The position numbers and the translations under genes were made by a program. Of a stretch of DNA of 64,000 nucleotides, positions 55,411 through 63,824 are shown in pieces. Numbering within the stretch: the stretch's first letter is position 1; every line of letters starts with the position of its first letter. This stretch comes from Acetobacter tropicalis. Its GTDB lineage: Bacteria > Pseudomonadota > Alphaproteobacteria > Acetobacterales > Acetobacteraceae. The stretch covers positions 30,750-94,749 of the forward strand of contig NZ_LHZQ01000219.1 in the NCBI RefSeq assembly GCF_001580915.1, read 5' to 3'. The notes under the pieces are model-generated. The model searched no databases. It worked only from the letters and a program-made list of their open reading frames with translations, and was not told the origin of the DNA.

Positions 55411-56484
55411 ATGTCTTCCCTTGCTTCTCTCTCCCTTCCGTTCCTCCGTAAACTGGAGCCGGAAACGGCGCATGACATGGCGCTTGATGCGCTCATGCTC
55501 GGCCTTTCCGTCCCCGTTAAACGGCCGGTTGATGATCCGGCTCTGGCAACCCGTGCGCTGGGTATGCGGTTTTCCAATCCTATAGGCATGGCTGCCGGGT
55601 TTGATAAAAATGCCCGCGTTCTGCGTCCGCTTGCCCAACTGGGATTCGGGTTTGTGGAAGCCGGAACGGTTACGCCGCGCCCTCAGCCAGGTAACCCTCG
55701 GCCACGCCTGTTCCGCCTTACGGAAGATCGGGCGATCATCAACCGGATGGGTTTCAATAACCAGGGGATAGACCGCTTTGCCGTGCGTCTGGCCCGTCTG
55801 CATCGCACTCTGCCTTCCGGGCGTGGCGGTGGGGCGGGGGCACCCGTGGGGGCCAATCTGGGCATCAATAAAACCGGCGCAGATCCAGAGCGGGATTATC
55901 CTGCCCTGGTGGGGCGGGTGAAGCCGTATGTCAATTACATTGTGCTCAATGTGTCTTCTCCCAATACGCCGGGCTTGCGGGGCCTGCAGGATGCCAGCCG
56001 TCTGAAAGGTATTCTGGATGCCATTGCCCAACGCCATTCGGAGCGCCCGCCACTGTTGGTGAAACTGGCGCCTGATCTGGAAAATGATGCTGTTGGTCCA
56101 ATTGTTGAGGCCGCTATAGCGGGGGGCGCACAAGGACTTATTGTCACCAACACCACGCTGGCACGGCCGTCTTCCCTGCAAAGTCCATTCAAAGCGGAAA
56201 GTGGTGGCCTTTCAGGCAGGCCGCTGCGCCCGCGTGCCACGGAAATGTTGCGTCTGGTCGCGCAGGCGGCAGCCGGACGCATGGCGCTGGTGGCCTGCGG
56301 CGGCATAGAAAGCGGCGCGGATATTCTGGAACGTATCCGGCTGGGAGCTGATCTGGTGCAGGTCTATTCGGCTTTTGCCTATGAAGGACCCGCCCTTATC
56401 GCGCGTCTCAAGCGGGAAATGCTGGAGATCATGCGGCAGGACAATATTGAGATGCTTGATGATATTCGGGGAACGGCTCTGTAA
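55411..56484 (+). CDS. pyrD: Dihydroorotate dehydrogenase (quinone), class 2
   Basis: FMN enzyme that oxidises dihydroorotate to orotate with the quinone pool, bound to the inner membrane. About 357 residues. The N-terminal membrane-association helices 'FLRKLEPETAHDMALDALM' mark class 2; 'NPIGMAAGFDKNARVLRPL', 'YIVLNVSSPNTPGLRGLQ' (catalytic Ser) and 'GGIESGADILERIRLGADLVQVYSAF' are conserved. I take ATG 55411; earlier starts (55393, 55303) run through the Fur-like site. TAATG overlap with the next gene. Confidence 0.95.
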   Translation: MSSLASLSLPFLRKLEPETAHDMALDALMLGLSVPVKRPVDDPALATRALGMRFSNPIGMAAGFDKNARVLRPLAQLGFGFVEAGTVTPRPQPGNPRPRLFRLTEDRAIINRMGFNNQGIDRFAVRLARLHRTLPSGRGGGAGAPVGANLGINKTGADPERDYPALVGRVKPYVNYIVLNVSSPNTPGLRGLQDASRLKGILDAIAQRHSERPPLLVKLAPDLENDAVGPIVEAAIAGGAQGLIVTNTTLARPSSLQSPFKAESGGLSGRPLRPRATEMLRLVAQAAAGRMALVACGGIESGADILERIRLGADLVQVYSAFAYEGPALIARLKREMLEIMRQDNIEMLDDIRGTAL

Positions 56485-57356
56485 TGGCAGATAGCATGTA
56501 CTCAATGCAAAGCCTGACTGGTCTGAAAGCTCTGGCTGATCAGTATGATGGCTACATTGTTGATCTGTGGGGCACGGTTCATGACGGCATTCAGCCATAT
56601 CCTGGTGCCGTAGAGTGCTTGAAAGCGCTGCGTCAGGCTGGCAAGCGAGTGGTTATGCTGTCCAATGCGCCAAGACCGGCAGAAGTGGTCTGCAAGCAGC
56701 TTGAAGGCTTTGGCATAGGCCGTGACCTGCATGATGGTGTGATGACCAGCGGCGAGCAGGTCCGCCACCTACTGCGTGAGCGTCATGATCCATGGTTTGC
56801 ACGCCTTGGTCGCAAAGTTCTGCATGTCGGCGGTACGCATGATCTTGGACTGTATGAGGGGCTGGACCTTGAGCGCGTAGCAGACCCGGCAGAGGCTCAG
56901 TTCATTCTCAATACGGGGCCAGATCAGGAACGGGGTGTGGAGTCGGTTGACCCTTATCTGCCGGAACTTCGTATCGGGCTTGAGCGTGGGTTGCCCATGC
57001 TCTGCGCCAATCCGGACATGGTTGTGGTCAAAGGCGGCCGCAGGATGATCTGCGCCGGGGCGCTCGCCTCGTTTTATGAGCAGGAAGGCGGCAATGTACG
57101 CTGGGTTGGAAAACCCTATGGCGAGATTTATGCACCTGTCTTCACCATGTTGAATGTGCCGCAGGGGCGTATTCTGGCACTTGGTGATGCTCTGGCGACC
57201 GATATGCGCGGTGCAGCCGTCGCTGGTATTGATGGCGCGTGGATTCTGGGAGGCATCCATCAGGAAATGCTGGGGGATGATGCTGGTCTGGCAGCGGAGG
57301 AAGCCGAAGGCGCGGGCCTGCGCCCGGTAGCAACTCTGCCGCGTCTTGTGTGGTAA
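56484..57356 (+). CDS. HAD-superfamily IIA phosphatase (NagD-like)
   Basis: A 290-residue class IIA HAD protein of the TIGR01459-like alphaproteobacterial group. Motif I is 'YIVDLWGTVHDGIQPYPGAVECL', motif II 'VVMLSNAPRPAE', and motif IV 'GKPYGEIYAPVF' with 'ILALGDALATDMRGAAVAGIDGAWI'. The usual DxDGT has become DLWGT, common in this subgroup; the DAL for 'GDS' motif also. Substrate unknown. Its ATG shares a base with the pyrD stop. Confidence 0.88.
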   Translation: MADSMYSMQSLTGLKALADQYDGYIVDLWGTVHDGIQPYPGAVECLKALRQAGKRVVMLSNAPRPAEVVCKQLEGFGIGRDLHDGVMTSGEQVRHLLRERHDPWFARLGRKVLHVGGTHDLGLYEGLDLERVADPAEAQFILNTGPDQERGVESVDPYLPELRIGLERGLPMLCANPDMVVVKGGRRMICAGALASFYEQEGGNVRWVGKPYGEIYAPVFTMLNVPQGRILALGDALATDMRGAAVAGIDGAWILGGIHQEMLGDDAGLAAEEAEGAGLRPVATLPRLVW

Positions 57357-57799
57357 TCATCCCGGAGGACAGAGCCCTGCGGGAAGAAGGTCACTCCAGA
57401 AAGGCAAGAAGAGGCAATGCTGCGGTTTGAACCGTCAAACAGCTAAAGGCGAAGGTTGAGGGAAAAGGGCGCTTGCAGATTCCCGGTGGGGAATGAGGGC
57501 GAAAACCCAAAGCATTCAGGTTCACAAAGTCGCCGTCAGACTCGCCTGACAGATTTTTCAAACAGCTTCCAAGTCTTGGATCCATGGAATAAGAGGCAAA
57601 AGCCTCTCTGCTGTTAATGCAAGCTCCCCTGCGCCTCAGAGCGCTATGTTCCTTTCAAGGCTGCCTTCTTTTACATCTGTTGAGGAAACACGTTAGGGTC
57701 GCGAACGGATTGAGCACGGCCGGAGGTCAGCATTGTTCTGCCAGCCTGTGGACTCTTCGTTTCAGAGGGGGCTGTGGAGGCGTTCCTGCATGTAGCTGT
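57357..57799. other. Gene-free 440-base spacer between convergent genes
   Basis: Between the HAD gene and the end of the ymdB gene. Only short frames are open and none looks coding. A short AGAGGC-AAAA-GCCTCT hairpin lies near 57590-57605 and two more weak inverted repeats exist. I see no tRNA, RNase P or tmRNA signature. Confidence 0.4.
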
Positions 57800-58615
57800 T
57801 CAGAAGTCCGGTAGCGTCTGGGCCAGCAAACCGCCCTGCCGGATGGGAGCAATGCGGCGCGCGAGCCCTGTGGCATCATCCGTTTCAACCATGATGCCAC
57901 ACATGGTCGCTTCACCCTCTGCCGGTTGCAGGCGTTCCCCCGGCATTTTGCGCAGAAAGCGCGTCATGGCCGGTTCTTTATTCATTCCGATTACACTGTC
58001 ATAGTCGCCGCACATTCCGGCATCGGTCTGGAAGGCAGTGCCAGCAGGCAGAATGCGATGATCAGCCGTGGGTGTATGGGTATGGGTGCCCACGACAAGA
58101 GAAACGCGGCCATCCAGCACATTGCCAAACGCCCACTTTTCACTGGTGGCTTCTGCATGAATGTCCACCACAATGGCCTGTGTGGTCACACCCAGCCGAT
58201 GGCGGGTGAGGAGTTCATTCACGCAACGGAAGGGGTCGTCCAGAGGGTCCATGAATAGGCGGCCCATGGCGTTGACCACCAGCGCCTTACGCCCGTCTGG
58301 CAGTTCCACCTGAACGCTGCCATGGCCCGGCGTGCCGGGCGGGTAATTGATGGGCCGAATAATGCGGGGTGTGGAACTGATATGGCCGATCAGGTCTCTA
58401 CGGTCCCAGCTATGGTTGCCGAGGGTGATAACATCCACACCGCCTTCAAACAGGTCTGTGCCGATGGCGGGGGAGAGGCCAAAGCCATGACTGGCATTTT
58501 CTGCGTTCACCACAACCAGATCAAGTGCAAGGCTGGTTCGCAGGCCGGGCAGGCGGCTTAACACTACGTCTCGACCGCAGCGGCCAACAATATCTCCAAG
58601 AAACAGAATTCTCAC
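57800..58615 (-). CDS. ymdB: YmdB-family metallophosphoesterase
   Basis: Calcineurin-like enzyme of 271 residues, 2',3'-cyclic nucleotide phosphodiesterase in characterised members. 'MRILFLGDIVGRCGRDVV' (Asp of metal site), 'VVNAENASHGFGL' (Asn), 'ITLGNHSWDRRDL' (GNH) , 'IVVDIHAEATSEK' (DxH) and 'LVVGTHTHTPTAD' (GTHTHxxTAD) complete the metal ligands. Last gene of the zapA-fau-ymdB side of the block; 24 bases after the fau stop. Confidence 0.93.
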   Translation of the reverse strand: MRILFLGDIVGRCGRDVVLSRLPGLRTSLALDLVVVNAENASHGFGLSPAIGTDLFEGGVDVITLGNHSWDRRDLIGHISSTPRIIRPINYPPGTPGHGSVQVELPDGRKALVVNAMGRLFMDPLDDPFRCVNELLTRHRLGVTTQAIVVDIHAEATSEKWAFGNVLDGRVSLVVGTHTHTPTADHRILPAGTAFQTDAGMCGDYDSVIGMNKEPAMTRFLRKMPGERLQPAEGEATMCGIMVETDDATGLARRIAPIRQGGLLAQTLPDF

Positions 58616-58639
58616 GCGCCCGTCTTTCCGTGTGTACGT

Positions 58640-59227
58640 TCAGTCAAAATGCAGTCTCTCCTTTTCTGTCACAATGCAGGAGAGAGGATGGTCATAAGGC
58701 CCGGTGGGAATGTGGTCCACCTCCTGCGCCGCCAGCGCGTAGCCCACTGCATCTGCGTGAGGCAGCGTGGCGAGCGTGCGGTCATAATAGCCGCCCCCAT
58801 ATCCCAGCCGGTTGCCGCGTCTGTCAAACCCGACCAATGGTACCATGATGGCCTGAGGCGTCAGAAGCGGGCCATTTGGCACACACGTGCCAAACCGTCC
58901 CGCCTGCATAACGCAGTCAGGTGTCCATACCCGAAATACGAGGGGATGCCCGCGGGGCGGCGTTTCGGGCAACAGGACCGTTCGGCCAGCAGCCGCCAAA
59001 GCATGGCAGACGGGTCTTACATCAAGTTCGTGCGGTAAAGGCCAGACACAGGCGATCTTTTCGGCCTCAAGCGCCAGCAGGCTTTCCGATAGTCTGCGGC
59101 ACAGGAGTGGATCAAGTGCCTGATCACGGTTTTTTAGCGCCGCGAGGCAACGTGCCCGAAGCAGCTTCTTGGCTTCGGCCACCGCCGGTGGATCAGATTG
59201 TAGGGGAGAAGAGTGCGGAGCCACCAT
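58640..59227 (-). CDS. fau: 5-formyltetrahydrofolate cyclo-ligase
   Basis: ATP-dependent enzyme that turns 5-formyl-THF into 5,10-methenyl-THF, recycling a storage or inhibitory folate. 195 residues, with 'CVWPLPHELDVRPVCHALAAAGRTVLLPETPP' and 'MVPLVGFDRRGNRLGYGGGYYDRTLA', the family signature. It is the classical neighbour of 6S RNA. The ATG at 59227 lies inside the RNA's 3' end; if that RNA is real, a GTG start near codon 16 ('VAEAKKLLRAR') is an alternative. Confidence 0.93.
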   Translation of the reverse strand: MVAPHSSPLQSDPPAVAEAKKLLRARCLAALKNRDQALDPLLCRRLSESLLALEAEKIACVWPLPHELDVRPVCHALAAAGRTVLLPETPPRGHPLVFRVWTPDCVMQAGRFGTCVPNGPLLTPQAIMVPLVGFDRRGNRLGYGGGYYDRTLATLPHADAVGYALAAQEVDHIPTGPYDHPLSCIVTEKERLHFD

Positions 59228-59366
59228 GGCCGTTGGTCTTTCAACCTCCAGGACCTGCTAGTGCAGGTGGGCGCCGGGTAATGTGACCAGGGCCACAACA
59301 GAGCCAGCTCCCTAGGAAGTGCTTATCGGCCCAGGGGATGACTCGCCTGACGTGCCGGACAGCTCC
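59217..59366 (-). ncRNA. ssrS: 6S RNA (RNA polymerase regulator)
   Basis: Between zapA and fau on the minus strand, the conserved bacterial location. The transcript would contain 'CCCCTGGGCCGATAAGC', nearly the E. coli 6S 5' central-bubble strand (CCCCUGAGCCGAUA), a CCTGC-ACTA-GCAGG hairpin typical of the 3' bubble strand, and 'GGTTGAAAGACC' near the end. The outer ends GGAGC (59362-59366) and GCTCC (59217-59221) can pair, giving about 150 bases; these ends are estimates. Here it overlaps the last zapA codons and the first fau codons. It binds sigma-70 holoenzyme in slow growth. Confidence 0.78.
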
Positions 59367-59716
59367 GCCTCTTCTATGTAGGCGCGCTCAAGGGTGGCTG
59401 CAATAGCTTCCGCACGTTCTGCCAGATCAATCAGGCGGGATGACGTCAAAGCCTGCTCGGCGCGCATGCGTTCCACGTCCTGTACAGCCTGATTTGTGCT
59501 TTCAGGCAGAAGCTGGTCAGAAAGATCCTGAATTTCATCAGCCATCAGCAGAGCAGCCAGAACCAGAACGTGGCTTTCCCCGGTAAAACCAAGGGCGCGT
59601 ACCCGCTGGGTACGGCGTTCTACCTGCTGGGCCATGGCCTGAACGTGCCGTTCCTGGCCGTTTTCGCACCCTACGGAATAGGCATGGCCATTGATACGGA
59701 TTGAAACGGTTGCCAT
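59312..59716 (-). CDS. zapA: Cell division protein ZapA
   Basis: A 134-residue FtsZ-ring stabiliser. 'VSIRINGHAYSVGCENGQERHVQAMAQQVERRTQRVRAL' is the ZapA N-terminal domain, then a long coiled coil (about 50-125). Cytosolic tetramer that bundles FtsZ filaments. It starts 3 bases after the coiled-coil DUF4164-like gene, and its 3' end runs into the 6S RNA. Confidence 0.93.
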   Translation of the reverse strand: MATVSIRINGHAYSVGCENGQERHVQAMAQQVERRTQRVRALGFTGESHVLVLAALLMADEIQDLSDQLLPESTNQAVQDVERMRAEQALTSSRLIDLAERAEAIAATLERAYIEEAELSGTSGESSPGPISTS

Positions 59717-59719
59717 AGG

Positions 59720-59986
59720 TTACTTATCTTCCGGAGTGTCAGTCTGGGCAAGGGCATCACGCACACGGCTGATCAGGGCGTCAACATTGGCGGCCAGTTC
59801 CTGCACTTCCAGCCCCTGTCGCTCCTGGCTCTGCTTTTTCTTGTCCAGCGCAAAGGAAATTCTTTGCAGGGCGCGGTCCAGACGCACAATAGGGTCTTCC
59901 TGTTCCCGCGGCCCTTCGGCCAGAACAGGCGTGCTGTCAGGTTCATTCGTTTCGGAGAAAGACTGCCCCACGGCCTGGTCCTGCAT
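59720..59986 (-). CDS. Small coiled-coil protein (DUF4164-like)
   Basis: An 88-residue acidic protein whose second half is a coiled coil ('RLDRALQRISFALDKKKQSQERQGLEVQELAANVDALISRV'). Such proteins sit just before zapA in alphaproteobacteria and may take the ZapB-like role, but that is inference. ATG 59986. Confidence 0.78.
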   Translation of the reverse strand: MQDQAVGQSFSETNEPDSTPVLAEGPREQEDPIVRLDRALQRISFALDKKKQSQERQGLEVQELAANVDALISRVRDALAQTDTPEDK

Positions 59987-60041
59987 TCTTTTTTACCCTT
60001 CAATTGTTTAGGAATCACCCGCAAACGCGGCTGCGTCAAGC

Positions 60042-60590
60042 ATGGTCATGAAAAAGGCATCACTTTTGTCCCCCTCCTTTCTCCCCCCACACCTGTTTAC
60101 ACTGTATGATTATGCCTCTGGTGTGGCAGTGAGGGAGGCCGCAAGTGCTGCGGGTGTGCCTTTTTCAAAAAACGGGCAACCAATGGTGGGGTTTCTCTCC
60201 GCACCCGGCGCAGCGGGGTTCATGGGAGTGCGCTGGTGGCTGGCCCTGATCGGGGAGATGGAAAAACACCTTCAACACCCCTGCTTCCATATTCTGGATT
60301 GTGGAGAAAGCCCGGCCTACGCCATGGCGGCGGCAGGCTTGCAGCAACGGATTGTTCTGCAGGGCGATTCTGCCGGAACCCGTGCCGTAAAACGTTTTTA
60401 TGAGGAGGCCGGAGGTCATGTTTTCATAACACGCCCGCCATCATTTGACCTTATACCCTCATTATCTGTCACAACACATCTTGCCGCGTATTTCACACGC
60501 AGTTATTGCCAAGGTAGAGTTCCGGACCTCAACAGCCCGGAAGCCAAGCCAGAGGAAGGATTTCCCAATGACGCTTACCCCCCAGGTTAA
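60042..60590 (+). CDS. Protein of unknown function overlapping the aldolase start
   Basis: A 182-residue protein I do not recognise; 'LYDYASGVAVREAASAAGVPFSKNGQPMVGFLSAPGAAGFMGVRWWLAL' near the N-terminus and 'CGESPAYAMAAAGLQQRIVLQG' further on look like a small alpha/beta fold. No signal peptide. The frame continues 23 bases into the fba coding region in another phase; the last ~25 residues are therefore probably low in selection. ATG 60042 or 60048. Confidence 0.6.
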   Translation: MVMKKASLLSPSFLPPHLFTLYDYASGVAVREAASAAGVPFSKNGQPMVGFLSAPGAAGFMGVRWWLALIGEMEKHLQHPCFHILDCGESPAYAMAAAGLQQRIVLQGDSAGTRAVKRFYEEAGGHVFITRPPSFDLIPSLSVTTHLAAYFTRSYCQGRVPDLNSPEAKPEEGFPNDAYPPG

Positions 60591-61482
60591 GGCTATTCTT
60601 GATCAGTACGAGAGCGATAATCCCGGAACAAAAACAAATCTCGCCCGGTTTCTGAATGCGGGTAAACTGGCTGGCACGGGGAAGCTGGTCATTCTTCCGG
60701 TTGATCAGGGTTTTGAACACGGTCCGGCACGTTCCTTCGCCGCTAATCCGGCAGCATATGACCCCCATTACCATTTTGAACTGGCAATTGAAGCCGGGCT
60801 GAGCGGTTACGCTGCCCCGCTGGGCATGCTGGAATGTGGTGCCGCCACCTATGCTGGCGAAATTCCGCTGATTCTGAAGTGCAACAGCTCCAACAGCCTT
60901 GCCACGGAAAAAGATCAGGCTGTAACGGGCACCGTGGCAGATGCGCTGCGTCTGGGCTGTGCAGGGATCGGCTTTACCATCTATCCGGGTTCTGAATACT
61001 GCTTCGAGCAGATGGAAGAACTGCGTGAACTGGCTGCTGAAGCCAAGTCTGTTGGTCTGGCTGTTATTGTGTGGAGCTACCCGCGTGGCCCACTGCTGGA
61101 CAAGCCCGCAGAAACCGCTGTGGATGTGTGTGCCTATGCTGCCCATATGGCTGCACTGTGTGGGGCTCACATCATCAAGGTGAAGCCGCCGCAGGAACTG
61201 GTGGCTCTGGCTGCCAACAAGCCGGTGTATGAGCAGAACAAGATTGATATCTCCACCATGCCGGCCCGTATCCGTCATGTGGTGCAGTCTTCTTTTGCTG
61301 GCCGTCGTATCGTGATCTTCTCCGGTGGTGACAAGACCAGCGAGGAAGGCCTGCTGAACACCATTCAGGGTATCCATGATGGCGGCGGCTTTGGTTCCAT
61401 CATCGGCCGGAACGTGTTCCAGCGTCCGAAGGCAGAAGCGCTCGACCTGCTGGACAAAATCATCACCATCTTTAAAAGCTGA
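60568..61482 (+). CDS. fbaB: Class I fructose-bisphosphate aldolase (FbaB/DhnA type)
   Basis: Schiff-base aldolase of 304 residues. 'VILPVDQGFEHGPARSF', 'NSSNSLATEKDQAVTGTVADALRLGCAGIGFTIYPGS' and 'VIVWSYPRG' are family core; the Schiff-base Lys is in 'AHIIKVKPPQE', and the phosphate loop is 'IFSGGDKTSEEG' and 'GSIIGRNVFQRP'. ATG 60568 follows AGGAAGGA. Glycolysis and gluconeogenesis step; acetic acid bacteria often have incomplete glycolysis, so gluconeogenic use is likely. Confidence 0.95.
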   Translation: MTLTPQVKAILDQYESDNPGTKTNLARFLNAGKLAGTGKLVILPVDQGFEHGPARSFAANPAAYDPHYHFELAIEAGLSGYAAPLGMLECGAATYAGEIPLILKCNSSNSLATEKDQAVTGTVADALRLGCAGIGFTIYPGSEYCFEQMEELRELAAEAKSVGLAVIVWSYPRGPLLDKPAETAVDVCAYAAHMAALCGAHIIKVKPPQELVALAANKPVYEQNKIDISTMPARIRHVVQSSFAGRRIVIFSGGDKTSEEGLLNTIQGIHDGGGFGSIIGRNVFQRPKAEALDLLDKIITIFKS

Positions 61483-61530
61483 AACACGGAAACGTGAACG
61501 CAGGATAAGGGGCCGCGAGGGAGGGCCGTT

Positions 61531-62136
61531 ATGACGGCAAGTGATCTGTATCTCGCAACCCCCATCCTGCAGGATGGTGAGGCATTTCTGCCTGATCTGG
61601 TGCGGGGGCTGGCTGCGCAGCCTCCGGCCGCTCTTCTGTTACGGCTGGCGGATGCGCCAGAAAGCAGACTCATATCGCAGATCCAGAAAATTCAACCTTT
61701 GGTGCAGGCGCAGGATATTGCCCTGATGCTGGAGGATCGTCCTGCCTTGGCCCTGAAGACAGGGTGTGATGGCGTTCACCTCTCCACCGGTTTTGCCGCC
61801 AGTTCCGTGCGTGACGTACGCAAAAGCATTGGGGATGCCCTGCAACTGGGAGTTGCCGTGGGCGCCAGCCGTGATGCGGCCATGCGTGCGGGCGAGGATG
61901 GTGCTGATTACGTGTGTTTCAGTGCTGAAGGCGCTGAGGGCACGGCACAGGATGAGGACGAGCCGGAAGACCTTACCGCACTTGTACGGTGGTGGTGCCT
62001 CATGATGGAACTTCCCGCCGTTGTTCTTGCGCCAGAACCAACTGATGTTGCCGGTTTTGTACAGGCCGGAGCAGATTTTATCATGCCCGCAGCAACGTTC
62101 TGGGCACACCCGCAGGATTGGCCTGGTTTGGCCTGA
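61531..62136 (+). CDS. ThiE-like TIM-barrel protein lacking the TMP synthase phosphate motif
   Basis: A 201-residue protein with thiamine-phosphate-synthase features: 'IALMLEDRPALALKTGCDGVHLSTG' matches the region of ThiE that reads '.L.ndr..lA...gaDGVHLG', and 'AVGASRDAAMRAGEDGADYVCFS' the GxS..a...A...gaDY part. But the following 'GP.f.T.TK' phosphate-binding motif is replaced by 'AEGAEGTAQDEDEPEDLTAL', so canonical TMP synthesis is doubtful. It lies 48 bases after fba, on its transcript. Possibly a decayed or repurposed relative. Confidence 0.75.
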   Translation: MTASDLYLATPILQDGEAFLPDLVRGLAAQPPAALLLRLADAPESRLISQIQKIQPLVQAQDIALMLEDRPALALKTGCDGVHLSTGFAASSVRDVRKSIGDALQLGVAVGASRDAAMRAGEDGADYVCFSAEGAEGTAQDEDEPEDLTALVRWWCLMMELPAVVLAPEPTDVAGFVQAGADFIMPAATFWAHPQDWPGLA

Positions 62137-62253
62137 GCGCCGCCATAGTTCGGCCATTTGTTCCCGTCATGTCTGCTGGCAGTTCTTCAGGCTGAAGGGG
62201 ATGCGTATTTTCGCTTACACTCCGTACAGTCTATGGATAAGGAAGTAAGGCTC

Positions 62254-62706
62254 ATGATTAACAAAACCACATTTGCCGCAGTGTTGATGGCTGCCGGACT
62301 GGCTGGTGCCGCCTCTGCTCAGGCCCAGAGCTGGGGCAGCATGGGTAAGGATGCGCTCTCCAGTGCCACAAGCAGCGCAACCAGCAGTGCGAAAAGTGCG
62401 GGCATGGGCATGATGAGCAACATGCTCCCCAGCCTTTCTTCCGCCAGCACCAGCAATATTACGGGTATTCTGGGTTACTGCGTGCAGAACAATGTGCTGC
62501 AGGGTGCTCAGTCCACGGCGGCCTCTTCCGTGCTGGGTAATCTAACCCAGAAGGACAGCATCACGTCTTCCAGCGGCTATAGTGCTGGTCAGAACGGCCT
62601 GTTGCAGACGGGCAATAACCAGATGTTCTCGCTGGCTAATCTGAAGGGTGAGCTGAAGAGCAAACTGTGTAACATGGTGCTGAACAAGGCACAGTCCTTT
62701 CTCTGA
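62254..62706 (+). CDS. DUF2501 exported protein
   Basis: A 150-residue protein with a signal peptide (MINKTTFAAVLMAAGLAGAASA) and the Ser/Ala/Met-rich DUF2501 region ('SSATSSATSSAKSAGMGMMSNMLPSLSSASTSNITGILGYCVQNN'). Two Cys (about residues 83 and 142) could pair. Function unknown. ATG 62254 with AGGAAG upstream. Followed by a terminator. Confidence 0.86.
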   Translation: MINKTTFAAVLMAAGLAGAASAQAQSWGSMGKDALSSATSSATSSAKSAGMGMMSNMLPSLSSASTSNITGILGYCVQNNVLQGAQSTAASSVLGNLTQKDSITSSSGYSAGQNGLLQTGNNQMFSLANLKGELKSKLCNMVLNKAQSFL

Positions 62707-62731
62707 TCCATAGTCTCTCAAGCTTTCTGAG

Positions 62732-62767
62732 AAAAAAGCCTGCTGGTGAAAACCGGCAGGCTTTTTT
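62732..62767. terminator. Bidirectional terminator between convergent genes
   Basis: AAAAAAGCCTGC and GCAGGCTTTTTT form a stem with T-runs on both strands, serving the DUF2501 (plus) and fasciclin (minus) genes. Confidence 0.9.
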
Positions 62768-62801
62768 GTTGGCAGAGATTTTTACAGACCGAGAACAGCC
62801 T

Positions 62802-63755
62802 TTAGTGAGAAGCCGCTTCCTGTCCTTGCAGAGAAGGCGGCATGGAAAGGCTGTCCAGCCCTGCGGAAGGAGCGCGATGGCCCGGAAGGGGCTGGCTGGC
62901 AGGTGCCACAGCAAGAGGTTGCTTGTTTACCGGAGCCGCTTTCCGAGCTGTGCCGGAGTGAACCTTGATTCCATGTGGGCGCGGCGTGGGCGGTGTTGCA
63001 GGAGGTGCCACAGGTGGCAGGATCAGGGACTGGGTGAAGTAAAGCATGCCATTTGATTGCGGAATGCCCGTAACCCATAGGCGGGAAGTCATGCCTTCTC
63101 CATTACCCAGAATAATCTGGCCTGTCGGCTGATCCACCCAGGCGGAAAGGATGTGCCCGTTCAGTGTGGGCAGTCCTACGGAGTGAGTTGGAGAGGCCGC
63201 GGCGGCAGCCCGTAATTGGGAGACGCTCCATTTCCCCTTCACAATGGAATAGCTCAGAATTTCCTTGAAAAGAGCAGTATTTTCCGGGGCCGTGAGTTTG
63301 CCGCCGGTCTGGGTATTGTATTGCTCCAGCACGGCGTTAGGAATGCCGAACACTGTAAAGGGGCCATCCTTTTGTAGAATGGGCAGCAGGCCGGTTATGG
63401 TCAGGCCATGCGTATAATCGGCAAGCTCAATAGAACTTTGAACGGTTTCTGAAAGAGGGCGGTCACAAAACGCAGGTGTTTCCGGGTCCGCGTAGGCAAT
63501 GGCGCTATCTGGGGCGTTCTTGCTATCAGCGGCCGCAACTTTGCGGGGCTCGTAGGTTCTGGTGCCGGATATGGTGGGCATCATGTAGGCGCAGGTGCCA
63601 GTAGGTGTTTTGAAAACATCCTGCCGTGCCTTGCTCTGGCAGGCAGAAAGCCCAGTTAACCCCAGCAGGGCGGTGCCCAGCAGAAACGGCTTTAAGGCGG
63701 CTGGTGTAAAAAAAGCCGTTTTCAGATGTGCTGCCCATGCGCGGGGATGCCGCAT
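62802..63755 (-). CDS. Fasciclin-domain lipoprotein
   Basis: A 317-residue exported lipoprotein. The lipobox 'LTGLSAC' follows a hydrophobic segment. A FAS1 domain runs from about 105 to 255 ('LITGLLPILQKDGPFTVFGIPNAVL' and 'GILYFTQSLI'-like 'NGMLYFTQSLILP'); the remaining C-terminus is a Pro/Ala-rich tail. FAS1 domains mediate adhesion or binding. ATG 63755 with GGGAG upstream is preferred to 63776. Confidence 0.88.
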   Translation of the reverse strand: MRHPRAWAAHLKTAFFTPAALKPFLLGTALLGLTGLSACQSKARQDVFKTPTGTCAYMMPTISGTRTYEPRKVAAADSKNAPDSAIAYADPETPAFCDRPLSETVQSSIELADYTHGLTITGLLPILQKDGPFTVFGIPNAVLEQYNTQTGGKLTAPENTALFKEILSYSIVKGKWSVSQLRAAAAASPTHSVGLPTLNGHILSAWVDQPTGQIILGNGEGMTSRLWVTGIPQSNGMLYFTQSLILPPVAPPATPPTPRPHGIKVHSGTARKAAPVNKQPLAVAPASQPLPGHRAPSAGLDSLSMPPSLQGQEAASH

Positions 63756-63824
63756 AATCGTCTCCCATAAAATCATGCCAGAAAAAGAAATCTTAAAGGC
63801 TTATGGCAGACTGTGCCGGAATGG

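Noticed and set aside
54619..56181. 520-codon minus-strand frame
   Set aside because: Only the last 208 codons (from ATG 55245) look like a gene; the rest is antisense to pyrD, which is unmistakable.
57357..57799. RNase P or tmRNA in the 440-base spacer
   Set aside because: No GAGGAAAGTCCGGGCTC-type core or tmRNA ends were found on either strand.
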